From positions 1 through 64,000 of the forward strand of contig NZ_JBNPVX010000013.1 in NCBI RefSeq assembly GCF_050434145.1: 64,000 bases of DNA. The letters are read 5' to 3'. Positions within the stretch are counted from its first letter, which is position 1. Every line of letters starts with the position of its first letter. Positions 44,641-54,069 of the stretch are shown here, piece after piece. The notes below the pieces were generated by a model. It did not search any database and had not been told where the DNA came from. It was given only the letters and a program-made list of their open reading frames with translations. The stretch is from JAISST01 sp050434145 (GTDB lineage Bacteria > Fusobacteriota > Fusobacteriia > Fusobacteriales > Fusobacteriaceae). The position numbers were made by a program, and so were the translations under genes.

Positions 44641-45966
44641 TTATTTTATAAAATACAACACCATTATAATAGCCAAAACATACAATCCTATACCTATTTC
44701 TTTTGCTTTTCCTACTGCAACTTTGACTATTACATAAGATAAGATTCCTACAGCTACTCCATTGGCAATACTACTAGTAAATGCAGTGGTTGCAACCATA
44801 AAGAATACTGGGAAGAACTCACTAAAGTCACTATAATCTACATTTTTCATCGAACCTAACATTATTATACCCATTACTACCAAGGCTGATGCAGTGGCAG
44901 CAGATGGTACCATTAAAGCCAATGGCCCGAAAAATATAGTCAGTAGAAATAGTAGACTAGTAGTAACTGCTGTAAGACCAGTACGTCCACCAGCACCTAC
45001 ACCAGCAGCAGATTCAATAAAAGTAGTGATAGTAGTAGTCCCCATCAAAGTACCAATTACTGTACCTGTAGCATCAACTATAAAAGGTTTGTGTATATGA
45101 GGCAAATCGCCATTTTCATCTAATAACCCAGCTTTTTCAGATACTCCTAATAATGTACCTAATGTAGAGAAAAAATCTCCTACAAAGAAAACAAAAATTA
45201 ATGGAATAACTTTTACAGTAAATAAATTTGTAAAATCTAATTTAAATGCTATTTCACTAAAACCAGATGGTAATGAGAAGAAACTTGCTGGAATCTTGGT
45301 AACACCTAGAGGTATTCCAATAATAGTAGCAGCAATAATACCTAGGAGCATATCAGATTTTACTTTTCTAGCTGCTAGAATAGTGGTAATAAAAATACCG
45401 AAAATAGCAGTAATAACTTTAGGGTCTTTGATATTTCCCAATGTAATTCCAGTCTTAGTAATGGCCATTATACCACCATTTTTAAATCCTAGCTGAATCA
45501 GATATATTCCTACTACTGCTCCAATTCCTAATTTTAGTGATTTTGGAATAAATTTAACAATGACTTCTCTAAAACCAAAGATTGATAATACCAAAAATAT
45601 AATCCCAGATACAAAATTTAATGCTAAACCTTGCTGCCATGAAAATTGCCCTGAGGCAACCAATGTGTATGCAAAGAATGCATTACTTCCCATTGCTGGA
45701 GCTAAAGCAAAAGGTAATTTGGCATATACTCCCATCAGAAATGTAAAGATAAAAGTAGCTAAGGCAGTGACAGTATAGACTGCTTTTGTAGGCATGTTAG
45801 CATCAGATAATAGCATTGGATGAACGACTAAAATATATGACATGGTCATAAATGTAGCAAGTCCTGCTCCTAGTTCTGTACTGATAGTACTGTTCCTTTC
45901 TGAAATCTTGAAAAACCTGTCTAAAAAATTATTACTTGGTGTTTCTGCAAAATTGTTGCTTGGCAT
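44641..45966 (-). CDS. AzgA-type adenine/guanine/hypoxanthine permease
   Basis: Inner-membrane protein of 441 aa with about 12-13 helices. STELGAGLATFMTMSYILVV (about 29-48), ALAPAMGSNAFFAYT (about 92-106) and SAAGVGAGGRTGLTAV (about 316-331) are the recognisable core motifs of the AzgA branch of nucleobase:cation symporter-2 proteins. It lies 41 bp downstream of the adenine deaminase gene in the same direction, so adenine is the likely main substrate. TAGGAGG stands 7 nt upstream of the ATG. Confidence 0.9.
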   Translation of the reverse strand: MPSNNFAETPSNNFLDRFFKISERNSTISTELGAGLATFMTMSYILVVHPMLLSDANMPTKAVYTVTALATFIFTFLMGVYAKLPFALAPAMGSNAFFAYTLVASGQFSWQQGLALNFVSGIIFLVLSIFGFREVIVKFIPKSLKLGIGAVVGIYLIQLGFKNGGIMAITKTGITLGNIKDPKVITAIFGIFITTILAARKVKSDMLLGIIAATIIGIPLGVTKIPASFFSLPSGFSEIAFKLDFTNLFTVKVIPLIFVFFVGDFFSTLGTLLGVSEKAGLLDENGDLPHIHKPFIVDATGTVIGTLMGTTTITTFIESAAGVGAGGRTGLTAVTTSLLFLLTIFFGPLALMVPSAATASALVVMGIIMLGSMKNVDYSDFSEFFPVFFMVATTAFTSSIANGVAVGILSYVIVKVAVGKAKEIGIGLYVLAIIMVLYFIK

Positions 45967-46007
45967 AAAAAAACCTCCTAAAATATTTTAAATTTGTTTA
46001 ACACTTT

Positions 46008-47774
46008 TTATTTTTTTGCTGCGAATTGATCAATAATTTCTTGTTTTACTACATCAATTAATCCCATATCACTCATTTTGACTTCTGGAATAACTATTAA
46101 TGCTAGAGCACTCGGTCTTGTGATAGGGCTATCAGAAAGAATTCCACAATCTTTCAAAGTAGAGTTTATTCTTTGTATATCTTTACTCAAATCTTTAGCT
46201 GGTTTTTTTGATAACATTCCGGCTATTGGAAACGCAACTTCATCAATTATTTTATTTTCATTGGCAACAACAACTCCACCACCAAGTTCTTTGAGTCTTT
46301 GAGATATTAGTAAAGCATCTTTTGGTTCATTATATATTATTGTCATGTTATGAGAATCGTGAGAATATGTAGTACCAACTGATCCTTTTTCCATATAGAA
46401 ATTTTCTACTATTGCAAGGGATATATTATCATTGTTATATCTATTAATAACAGCAACAAAATTAAGATCTGTACTACTAAGATCAATATAACCATTTCTC
46501 ACTGGAACTTGAAATTCTTTTTTATTAGTAACACTTCTTTTTCTATCAATATATTCCATTCCAATTATATTTACTATTCCATCAGAAATAGGGGCTTTTA
46601 TTTTGAAATTATTTTCATTGAGATTTTTTATATTAACAGTGTTTCTATTTTCTAAACTAATGGTAGGAGTGTTTATTGTAACAGTGAGTGCATCATCTTT
46701 TGCAATCAATTGTCCATTATGATATACCAATTTTACATTGATATCATCTAGATTATCAAATACAACCATATCAGCAATATAACCTGGAGCAATAGCTCCT
46801 AATTTCTCTAGATTGTATGTTTGTGCAGTATTAATAGTAACAGCTCTTATAGCTTCTATTGGGTCAAGGCCATGTTTTATAGCTATTCTTACACAATCAT
46901 TGATATGACCTTTTTCTAGAATATCTTTGGGTTCTCTATCATCAGTACATAGTGTAAAATTACGAGGAGACTTCATATGTTTTATATTTTCCACAATTGA
47001 CTCTATATTTTTTGACATAGAGCTTTCTCTTGCATCAATAATCATTCCTTTACGGATTTTTTCAATTGCTTGTATTCCGTTTCGGACTTCGTGACAAGAT
47101 ACAGGTCCACCACAAATATAGGCTGACAAATCTTCTCCAACTACTTCTGGGGCATGTCCTTGGACAAATTTATTTTTTTGGATAGCAGTATCTATGATAT
47201 CTTCCATCCTTTTATCAGAATTGATGACTCCAATATAGTCCATGACTTCTCCTAAACCAAGAATTCTTTCCTTATCTAACATTCTATCTATGATATCTGC
47301 ATCAAATTCGGCTCCTGTTGTTTCTAAACCTTGTACAGATGGAACACATGATGGAATTAGAAAGTATTGGTTCATAGGAAGATCTTTGGAAGCTTCAATC
47401 ATATAATCTATACCAGCTTCTCCCATTGCATTAGCTATTTCGTGTGGATCTGCTATTATTGTAGTTGTACCTTTTGGGATGACAGCTTCTGCAAAGTGGT
47501 ATGGAGTAAGATGGCTACTTTCTATATGTAGATGGGAATCAATGAAACCTGGAGATAAATATTTTCCTTTTAGATCAATAGTTTCTTTAGATTTTTTAAA
47601 CTGGTCTTTTCCTACTTCTACAACATCAGCAATATATTCGTTGTAAATATAGATATTTGCAAGGTATATTTCACCAGAGAAAACATTTATAAGATTAGCA
47701 TTTTCTAATTTTAATGTGGCATCTCTTTTCCCAAGTGCAACTTCTATTAAATTTCTTCTTTCTATTTTATTCAC
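46008..47774 (-). CDS. ade: Adenine deaminase
   Basis: Amidohydrolase of 588 aa (family length about 570-600). PGFIDSHLHIESS (about 75-87) holds the metal-binding His-x-His; DPHEIANAMG (about 109-118) and the VCGGPVSCHEV-type histidine further on match AdeC. The C-terminal AdeC-specific domain contains HDSHNMTI and GGGVVVANENKI. It deaminates adenine to hypoxanthine and ammonia in the cytoplasm, feeding purine salvage or nitrogen supply. It starts with GTG, with GGAGG 4 nt upstream. An operon with the purine permease downstream makes a matched uptake-and-use pair. Confidence 0.93.
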   Translation of the reverse strand: MNKIERRNLIEVALGKRDATLKLENANLINVFSGEIYLANIYIYNEYIADVVEVGKDQFKKSKETIDLKGKYLSPGFIDSHLHIESSHLTPYHFAEAVIPKGTTTIIADPHEIANAMGEAGIDYMIEASKDLPMNQYFLIPSCVPSVQGLETTGAEFDADIIDRMLDKERILGLGEVMDYIGVINSDKRMEDIIDTAIQKNKFVQGHAPEVVGEDLSAYICGGPVSCHEVRNGIQAIEKIRKGMIIDARESSMSKNIESIVENIKHMKSPRNFTLCTDDREPKDILEKGHINDCVRIAIKHGLDPIEAIRAVTINTAQTYNLEKLGAIAPGYIADMVVFDNLDDINVKLVYHNGQLIAKDDALTVTINTPTISLENRNTVNIKNLNENNFKIKAPISDGIVNIIGMEYIDRKRSVTNKKEFQVPVRNGYIDLSSTDLNFVAVINRYNNDNISLAIVENFYMEKGSVGTTYSHDSHNMTIIYNEPKDALLISQRLKELGGGVVVANENKIIDEVAFPIAGMLSKKPAKDLSKDIQRINSTLKDCGILSDSPITRPSALALIVIPEVKMSDMGLIDVVKQEIIDQFAAKK

Positions 47775-47930
47775 ATGACCTCCAATAATAAAAAATAATC
47801 ATTATAACATTATATATTATAATTCAAAAAAAAAGGATAAAAAATATATTTTTGTGCAATAAAAATTATTTATATGAATAATAAAAAATATTATTATAGA
47901 TTTTTTATTAAAAAATTTTCTAAAATTATC

Positions 47931-47959
47931 TTGCATTTTTGATAAATATGATTTATCAT
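47931..47959 (+). promoter_or_regulatory. Promoter with an embedded 19-bp palindrome
   Basis: TTGCAT (47931-47936), 17 bp, TATCAT (47954-47959) is a plausible sigma-70 promoter for the AbrB-reductase pair. TGATAAATATGATTTATCA (47940-47958) is a perfect palindrome lying in the spacer and -10 box, an ideal place for repression. AbrB-type proteins bind AT-rich palindromic DNA, so the regulator encoded next is the prime candidate, but this is inference. Confidence 0.6.
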
Positions 47960-48021
47960 ATAAATATGAAAAATATAAAAAAAGTATGAAAAGTGTGAGA
48001 ATGAAATTGAGGAGATGAAAA

Positions 48022-48255
48022 ATGAAATATAAAAATAAAGAATATGAATGTGGCACAGCCAAACTTGGAGAAAGAGGTCAAATAGTAATTCCAAAAGCTA
48101 TCCGAGATGAGCTAGGGATAAAGCAAGGTGATAACCTCATATTATTGGGCAATAAAGAAGAAGGGATAAGAATTATAAGTGCAAATAGTCTTGAAGAACT
48201 AGCTGAAATAATATTAAAAGAAAAAAATAATCAAACTGGAAGTGATGTAAAATGA
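48022..48255 (+). CDS. AbrB/SpoVT-family transcriptional regulator
   Basis: Protein of 77 aa. GTAKLGERGQIVIPKAIRDE (about 11-30) followed by LGIKQGDNLILLG is the swapped-hairpin DNA-binding domain of AbrB/MazE-type proteins. The C-terminal tail SLEELAEIILKEK is a helix for dimerisation. It overlaps the sulfur-reductase gene by 4 bp (ATGA), so the two are coupled and the regulator most likely controls that gene. No toxin gene is next to it, so an antitoxin role is unlikely. GAGGAG lies 8 nt upstream of the ATG. Confidence 0.88.
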   Translation: MKYKNKEYECGTAKLGERGQIVIPKAIRDELGIKQGDNLILLGNKEEGIRIISANSLEELAEIILKEKNNQTGSDVK

Positions 48256-50684
48256 AAGTAATAATAATAGGTGGGGTTGCTGGTGGTATGAGTGCTGCAA
48301 CGCGGCTAAGAAGATTAGATAATAATGTTGAAATTATTGTATTAGAAAAATCAGGATATGTTAGCTTTGCTAACTGTGGGCTTCCATACCATATTGGAAA
48401 TGTAATTGAAGATAAGGAAAGTCTATTTCTAGAAACTCCTTTGACTTTGAAAGATAAATTTAATTTGGATATTAGAATAAAATCAGAGGCAATTTCCATT
48501 GATCCAGATAAAAAAGAAGTAACAATAAGGAAAATGGAAACGAATGATGAGTACACAGAGTCATATGATAAATTATTGATTTCAACAGGAGCTAGACCTT
48601 TTATACCTAATATAAAAGGATTGAATAATAGTGGGTACCTTACACTGAGAAACATAGAAGATATGGAAAAAATAAATAATTATATAGATTCCAGTGATTA
48701 TAAAAATATTGTTATTGTAGGTGGTGGGTTCATAGGATTGGAAACTGCCGAAAATTTGAAACACAAAGATATGAATGTTACCATCATAGAAAAATCTAAT
48801 CAGGTGATGGGGCCTTTAGATTTTGAAATGGCATCTTTTGTTCATGGAGAGATAAAAAAAAGAAACATTGCTTTATATCTAAAGAGTGATATTGAGAACA
48901 TAAAAGATGTGGGTGGAAAAAAAATCATAAAGCTAACATCTGGAGAAGTGTTAGAGACTGATCTAATAATAGTTTCAATAGGTGTAGTTCCTGATTCTAA
49001 AATTGCTAAAAATGCTGGCTTAGAATTAACTTCTAGGGGAGCTATAAAAGTGGATGAATATTTTAAGACGACGAATAATGATATTTTTGCAGTTGGTGAT
49101 GTAATAGAAATCCCTAATATATTGACAAAAGAAAAAGCATTAATTCCATTAGCTGGTCCTGCAAATAAGCAAGGAAGAATGGTTGCAGGAAATATTCTTG
49201 GAAAAGAAGAAAAGTATAGTGGCGCTATTGGGACTTCTATTGCAAAGTTTTTTAACCTTACAGTAGCTTCAACAGGTGTTAATGAAAAATATCTTAAAAG
49301 AGAAGGTGTAAATTATAAATCTTTATTTATAATCAAGCATGATCATGCAGGATATTATCCAGGAGCTACAGATATTTTTTTTAAAATATTATTTGAACCA
49401 GAGACTGGACATATTTTTGGAGCACAAGCAGTAGGGGAAAAAGGTGTTGATAAAAAGATAGATATTGTAGCAACAGCAATACTAGGAGATATGTCTATTT
49501 ATAGATTGAAAGAACTAGATACTGCCTATGCACCACCATATAATTCAGCCAAAGATATAATAAATTATGCTTCATATATGGCAGAAAACATGGTGAAAGA
49601 TGGCCTTGAAGTAATTGAATGGGATGAAGTGGAGGGAATGAATATAATAGATGTTCGTACTGAAGATGAATATAATATATATCATATAGATGGAGCAGTG
49701 AATATACCATTAAACAATTTAAAAGAAAGTTTGGAAAAATTGGATCCCCAAAAAGAGTACGTTGTTTATTGTAAAGTAGGTCAAAGAGGATATAATGCAC
49801 AAAGGATACTGATGAATAATGGATATAAAGCTAAGAATATGAGTGGAGGTCTGAGTATTTACATATCTGCTTCAGCAATTCAAGATAATAGAATAAAATT
49901 TGAAAATATTAGCAAAGAAAATATAGTTACAAAACTTGAAGAATCATTTATTTCTAGTAATACTTTATTGGATGTGAGTGGACTCCAATGTCCTGGACCA
50001 ATTATAAAGATAAAAAATAAAATTTCAGAATTAAAAGATGGAGAAATATTAGAAGTTAAGGCAACAGATCCAGGATTTGAAAATGATATAAAGGTATGGA
50101 CAAAGCAGACTGGAAATACTTTATTAAAGATAGAAAATAATTCTGGAAAAATTTTTGTAGCAATAAAAAAAGGTCATGAAAATTTTTCATCTGATACAGA
50201 ACTAATTAGAGACAATAGCACCTCTATAGTAGTTTTTAGTGGGGAGTTTGATAAGCTTTTTGCAGCATTAATAATAGCTAATGGAGCTCTGGCAATGGGA
50301 AATAAAACATCAATATTTTTCACTTTCTGGGGATTAAATGCTTTAAGAAAAAGTAATTATAAGACAAAGGTAAAGAAAGGAAGAATAGAGAAATTTTTTG
50401 AAATAATGATGCCAAAAGGTATAAAAAAATTAAAATTATCCAATATGAATTTTGCTGGATTTGGAAGAAAAGTAATGAATAAAGTTATGAAAAATAAAAA
50501 TGTAGAATCTTTAGAATCTTTGTTAGATGAATATATTAAAAATGGTGGAAAAATAATAGCTTGTACAATGTCCATGGATGTAATGGGAATAAAAAAAGAT
50601 GAATTAATAGAAAATATTGAATATGGTGGAGTGGCAACCTATATGGAAGGAGCAAATAGATCAAATCATAACTTATTTATATAA
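48252..50684 (+). CDS. Four-domain CoA-disulfide/persulfide reductase (FAD-NAD, rhodanese, TusA, DsrE-like)
   Basis: Protein of 810 aa. Residues 1-445 are a CoA-disulfide reductase with FAD motif GGVAGG, redox Cys42 in SFANCGLPYH, NAD motif VGGGFIGLE and FAVGDV. A rhodanese domain follows (about 460-540): DVRTEDEY and the loop CKVGQRG with Cys at about 506 and the normal Arg. TusA/SirA domain (about 570-645): VSGLQCPGP with the sulfur-carrying Cys. The C-terminal DsrE/DsrF-like part (about 652-810) contains GEFDKLFAALIIANGA and ends near IIACTMSMDVMG with a Cys. The order suggests sulfur passing from thiosulfate or persulfide through rhodanese and TusA to the reductase. It is intact, unlike the shorter paralogue at 27443-29068, and is coupled to an AbrB-type regulator. 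Confidence 0.9.
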   Translation: MKVIIIGGVAGGMSAATRLRRLDNNVEIIVLEKSGYVSFANCGLPYHIGNVIEDKESLFLETPLTLKDKFNLDIRIKSEAISIDPDKKEVTIRKMETNDEYTESYDKLLISTGARPFIPNIKGLNNSGYLTLRNIEDMEKINNYIDSSDYKNIVIVGGGFIGLETAENLKHKDMNVTIIEKSNQVMGPLDFEMASFVHGEIKKRNIALYLKSDIENIKDVGGKKIIKLTSGEVLETDLIIVSIGVVPDSKIAKNAGLELTSRGAIKVDEYFKTTNNDIFAVGDVIEIPNILTKEKALIPLAGPANKQGRMVAGNILGKEEKYSGAIGTSIAKFFNLTVASTGVNEKYLKREGVNYKSLFIIKHDHAGYYPGATDIFFKILFEPETGHIFGAQAVGEKGVDKKIDIVATAILGDMSIYRLKELDTAYAPPYNSAKDIINYASYMAENMVKDGLEVIEWDEVEGMNIIDVRTEDEYNIYHIDGAVNIPLNNLKESLEKLDPQKEYVVYCKVGQRGYNAQRILMNNGYKAKNMSGGLSIYISASAIQDNRIKFENISKENIVTKLEESFISSNTLLDVSGLQCPGPIIKIKNKISELKDGEILEVKATDPGFENDIKVWTKQTGNTLLKIENNSGKIFVAIKKGHENFSSDTELIRDNSTSIVVFSGEFDKLFAALIIANGALAMGNKTSIFFTFWGLNALRKSNYKTKVKKGRIEKFFEIMMPKGIKKLKLSNMNFAGFGRKVMNKVMKNKNVESLESLLDEYIKNGGKIIACTMSMDVMGIKKDELIENIEYGGVATYMEGANRSNHNLFI

Positions 50685-50704
50685 AAACTATTTATAAGAA
50701 TAAT

Positions 50705-50753
50705 AAAAAAGATTGTTATAAGACTCATAGAAAAAGTCTATAACAATCTTTTT
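50705..50753. terminator. Strong bidirectional terminator between convergent genes
   Basis: AAAAAGATTGTTATAAGACT (50706-50725) pairs with AGTCTATAACAATCTTTTT (50735-50753), a 19-bp stem with one bulge, A-rich and T-rich at its ends. It serves both the four-domain reductase and the minus-strand acetyltransferase. Confidence 0.9.
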
Positions 50754-50765
50754 GTGATTCAATTA

Positions 50766-51299
50766 TTATTTCATTATTAAATCTTCTCTAAAAAGTCCCA
50801 TAACAATGATATCATGATATTTTCCATATCTAAAAATCTCATCTCTAAGTACACCTTCTTCTTTGAAGCCTACTTTTTTATAACAAATTTCACATTTTGT
50901 ATTAAATTTATAGTATTGAAGCTTGATTTTGTGAATATTCATTTCATTGAAGATATGCGAGCATAGAGTTCTTAAAGTATCACTACCATATCCTTTGCCT
51001 TGAAACTCCTCTCCTAACCACAATCCTACAGTTACATTTCTATTTTTCTCATTATAACTATTAATTCCACAACCGCCAATGTATTTACCACTGTTTTTTT
51101 CTTCAATAGCAAAGCTAAACATAGGCCCAGAGTTTACCATGGCCTTTTCTATATATTCTTTTTGTGATTCTAATGATAGTGGGAAAAGATAACCACCATT
51201 TAGATTATTTCTTAAATTTATATTATTTATTAAAGTATGAGAAGGTTCAATATCTTCTATTTTATATGCTCTTAAAATTATTTTTTTTCCTATAATCAT
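50766..51299 (-). CDS. GNAT-family N-acetyltransferase (RimJ/RimL type)
   Basis: Protein of 177 aa. RAYKIEDIEPSHTLINN near the start, YIGGCGINSYNEKNRNVTVG (about 73-92) and the acetyl-CoA loop LGEEFQGKGYGSDTLRTL (about 95-112; Q-x-x-G-x-G) are typical of RimJ/RimL-like acetyltransferases. CYKKVGFKEEGVLRDE matches the C-terminal strand. It could acetylate a ribosomal protein, an amino acid or an antibiotic; the target cannot be told. It follows pepD after 17 bp in one operon. Confidence 0.88.
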   Translation of the reverse strand: MIIGKKIILRAYKIEDIEPSHTLINNINLRNNLNGGYLFPLSLESQKEYIEKAMVNSGPMFSFAIEEKNSGKYIGGCGINSYNEKNRNVTVGLWLGEEFQGKGYGSDTLRTLCSHIFNEMNIHKIKLQYYKFNTKCEICYKKVGFKEEGVLRDEIFRYGKYHDIIVMGLFREDLIMK

Positions 51300-51316
51300 T
51301 GTGTAAATCCCTTGTA

Positions 51317-52747
51317 TTATAAATTTTTTAAATATTCTACCAAAAGGTTGTAGGTATCATCAAATGATTTAATATTTAACCTTTCAGCTGGGGTATGAGC
51401 ATCAAAAGCTTCTGGTCCTATAGTAACAATATCTATATCAGGAATTATTTTTTTGAAAACACCACATTCCAATCCACCATGAGTAGCTTTTTCCAAAAGT
51501 TCTATACCATAAAAATCTTTATATACTTTTTTGAGAGTATCTCTCATTGGTGATATCTCTGAATATGGCCATGCAGGGTAACGAGAGCCACTTTCCCACT
51601 CAAATCCGAATATTGTACAGAAGTTAATTAAGATCTCTTCACTTTCATCATTATAAGATTCTAATGCTCCTCTCATAGAATAAGTACATTTTATAATATT
51701 ATCTTCAGTTTTGATTACACCAAAATTTTGAGAAGCAGTGACTACATCTAAATCTAGATTTTTATGCTTAGGTCCATTAGGAAGCATATAAAGCATAGTA
51801 ATAATTTCATTTGAAATTTCTTCACAGCACATTTGTTCAGCTTTATCTTCAAAAATATTTATTATTAAATTAGGATCACTAAATTGTAGTTCTCTTTTAA
51901 TTTTTTCTTCTTGCTCTTTTACTAATTTTTTTATTAAATCAAAGTTACCTCTTGAAGCAAATGTGGCTGTACATTCTCTGGGGATAGCATTTTCTTTGGA
52001 ACCACCATCTATGTTGATCAAATTGGCTCTAAAATCTTTATTAATATAATGTAATATTCTACTAGCTATTTTGTTAGAATTTCCCATTTCCAAATGAATA
52101 TTTCCACCAGAGTGTCCGCCAAATAGCCCTCTTATTTCTAATCTATAGACTGGTATTTTACATTCTTCCATTTTCATTTTTTTAGAAAAATGAAATCTCA
52201 AACCACCAGAACATGATACATATGTATATAAATTATTATTATTGTCAAGATTAATAAATCTTGTTCCTTTAAAATCTTCAGCTTTAAGAGATTGAGCACC
52301 AATTAGACCAATTTCTTCTTGTACAGTGAAAACACATTCCAATGGTGGATGTTCTAGAGTGGAATCTTCCAAAATAGACATCATATATGCAACACCATAT
52401 GCATCATCAGCTCCTAATGTAGTTCCTTTTGCATGAACATAACCATCTTCGATATATAATTTTAATGCATCTTTGGTGAAATCAAGATCGCAGTCAACAT
52501 TTTTTTCACAGACCATATCAATGTGAGCCTGTAATATTACAGGAGAATGAGATTCATAGCCAGAGCTTCCATTTTTGTAAATGATAACATTTCCTATTTC
52601 ATCTTGTTTTACTTTAAGATTAAGTTTTTTGGCAAAGTCAACAAGATAGTTGCTTATTTCTTTTTCATTTTTTGAACCATGAGGAATTTTGGAGATGTCC
52701 TCAAAATACTTTTGATGTGGAATTTTTTCATTTAATATGTAACTCAT
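51317..52747 (-). CDS. pepD: Aminoacyl-histidine dipeptidase (PepD-like, M20C)
   Basis: Zinc peptidase of 476 aa, the usual length. VILQAHIDMVCEK (about 70-82) gives the first metal His and Asp, GTTLGADDAYGVA (about 108-120) the bridging Asp, VQEEIGLIGA (about 142-151) the catalytic Glu pair, and ATHGGLECGVF (about 416-426) a late His. These are the marks of Xaa-His dipeptidases, which split small peptides in the cytoplasm. AAAGGAGG lies upstream of the ATG. An amino-acid-fermenting fusobacterium would use it to handle imported peptides. Confidence 0.93.
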   Translation of the reverse strand: MSYILNEKIPHQKYFEDISKIPHGSKNEKEISNYLVDFAKKLNLKVKQDEIGNVIIYKNGSSGYESHSPVILQAHIDMVCEKNVDCDLDFTKDALKLYIEDGYVHAKGTTLGADDAYGVAYMMSILEDSTLEHPPLECVFTVQEEIGLIGAQSLKAEDFKGTRFINLDNNNNLYTYVSCSGGLRFHFSKKMKMEECKIPVYRLEIRGLFGGHSGGNIHLEMGNSNKIASRILHYINKDFRANLINIDGGSKENAIPRECTATFASRGNFDLIKKLVKEQEEKIKRELQFSDPNLIINIFEDKAEQMCCEEISNEIITMLYMLPNGPKHKNLDLDVVTASQNFGVIKTEDNIIKCTYSMRGALESYNDESEEILINFCTIFGFEWESGSRYPAWPYSEISPMRDTLKKVYKDFYGIELLEKATHGGLECGVFKKIIPDIDIVTIGPEAFDAHTPAERLNIKSFDDTYNLLVEYLKNL

Positions 52748-52834
52748 TTGTTGCCTCCTTTTTAGATTATATTTTTTTACTTTCTTAAAATTAGTTTTAT
52801 CTTTAGAAATATAGAATTTTCTAATGATACATTT

Positions 52835-53719
52835 TTATATATCTATGTTTAAAAATTTTTTTACTAGTATTCCAATTACAAAAGAAATTCCAGCTACTGA
52901 AAGACTAATTCCAGCCATTTCCAAAAATCTTTTTATGAATGGTAAATCTTTGGCAACAGAAATATAGTAATTGAAAAAAAGAATAATTATGATAACTACA
53001 CAGAGCATAGAAATTAGTGCACCATGCCACATGTTATTTGGAAATATTAAATATGGTAAAACTAGCAGTGCAACAGTGATTAAATACGCAATACCAGTAT
53101 AAAAAGATGATTTTAATGCATTGGGATTATCATTGGTACGTTCGGCTAGATAGTTAGATGCAGCCATGGAAAGCGTTGCTGAAATACCAGTAATAATACC
53201 TGAAAGAGCAACTAATCTTGTGTTTTTTAAAGCAAAAGAAAGCCCAGCAATGGTACCTGTGAGCTCTACCAATGCGTCATTTAATCCTAATACAATTGCA
53301 CCTACATATTGAAGTCTTTCTTCATCCAACATTGCAATAAGTTCTTTCTCATGCCTATGTTCATCTTCAGATATTTTTTTTGCTTCTGGGATCTCATCTG
53401 TAATATAATCATATTTGTTAGTAGCGGTGTTCTCGCCTTTTTGAATTATTTTTAATACAAATGTATAACCCATAATCAATGATAACAATTTATACCAAAG
53501 TATTTTATAGAAATTAGGTGAAATATCTTTATTGGTATATGATTTCCATGTATTATAGTGATCTTTTTCTTCAATAGACATTTTGTGAAGAATAGTTTTA
53601 TTTGCGGGATTTTTTTCTTTATTAGCCAGTGTTTCATATATAATGCTATCTGTAGCTTCATCTTTTTGGCTATTTAAGATTAATTGTAAAGCTTTTGGGC
53701 TTATTTTTTTATTTTCCAT
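52835..53719 (-). CDS. VIT1/CCC1-family metal transporter with ferritin-like N-terminus
   Basis: Protein of 294 aa. Residues about 1-125 are a rubrerythrin-like helical domain: YETLANKEKN, MSIEEKDHYNTW and SEDEHRHEKEL supply Glu and His at metal-ligand spacing. Residues about 135-294 form the VIT1 membrane domain of about five helices, with GLNDALVELTGTIAGLSFAL and SMAASNYLAER as core motifs. The family exports or stores iron or manganese, and the soluble domain probably senses or collects the metal on the cytoplasmic side. Start is ATG 53719; a longer in-frame extension upstream to 53857 is hydrophobic, lacks a ribosome site and overlaps the thiamin promoter on the other strand. Confidence 0.88.
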   Translation of the reverse strand: MENKKISPKALQLILNSQKDEATDSIIYETLANKEKNPANKTILHKMSIEEKDHYNTWKSYTNKDISPNFYKILWYKLLSLIMGYTFVLKIIQKGENTATNKYDYITDEIPEAKKISEDEHRHEKELIAMLDEERLQYVGAIVLGLNDALVELTGTIAGLSFALKNTRLVALSGIITGISATLSMAASNYLAERTNDNPNALKSSFYTGIAYLITVALLVLPYLIFPNNMWHGALISMLCVVIIIILFFNYYISVAKDLPFIKRFLEMAGISLSVAGISFVIGILVKKFLNIDI

Positions 53720-53825
53720 AATAATTCTCACTTTTAAAAATAATTTTATCTTACATATATATAAAATTATACACAATGGAATAGAAAAGTGCAAATGATA
53801 ATTTATTATGAAATTAAAATATTTC

Positions 53826-53854
53826 TTGACACAGAAGTTATAAAGGAATATAAT
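53826..53854 (+). promoter_or_regulatory. Consensus promoter of the thiamin operon
   Basis: TTGACA (53826-53831), 17 bp, TATAAT (53849-53854): both boxes and the spacing are perfect. The start site would be about 53861, just ahead of the TPP riboswitch, so expression is high unless the switch closes. Confidence 0.9.
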
Positions 53855-53883
53855 CATGGCAATTGAATAATTAAAAAGATTAC

Positions 53884-53966
53884 TAGGGGGGCTGTAATGG
53901 CTGAGAAGGTAAAACCTGACCCTTGGAACCTGACCTGGATAGTACCAGCGTAGGGAAGTAATGCGC
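53884..53966 (+). ncRNA. TPP riboswitch (THI element)
   Basis: The aptamer core is clear: GGGG at the start, GGCTGAGA (53899-53906), ACCCTTGGAACCTGA (53919-53933), CTGGATAGTACCAGCG and TAGGGAAG at the end. These are the conserved pieces of the thiamin pyrophosphate-binding RNA. It lies about 100 bp ahead of thiC and is followed by a terminator, so binding of TPP should stop transcription. Confidence 0.97.
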
Positions 53967-54009
53967 GGATACTTATTTTAGGTGAATTTTTAAAAAAGTT
54001 AAGTGTAAG

Positions 54010-54041
54010 ACTCTATACTGTTGGTGGTATGGAGTTTTTTT
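54010..54041 (+). terminator. Riboswitch-controlled terminator
   Basis: ACTCTATAC (54010-54018) pairs with GTATGGAGT (54027-54035), with one G-U pair, and a T-run follows. It stands between the TPP aptamer and thiC and is the likely expression platform. Confidence 0.85.
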
Positions 54042-54069
54042 ATTTTATTTATAAGTTTAGGAGGAAAAA

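Noticed and set aside
48022..48255. Antitoxin of a toxin-antitoxin pair (AbrB/MazE fold)
   Set aside because: The partner gene is an 810-aa reductase, not a small toxin, so transcriptional control of that gene is the simpler reading.
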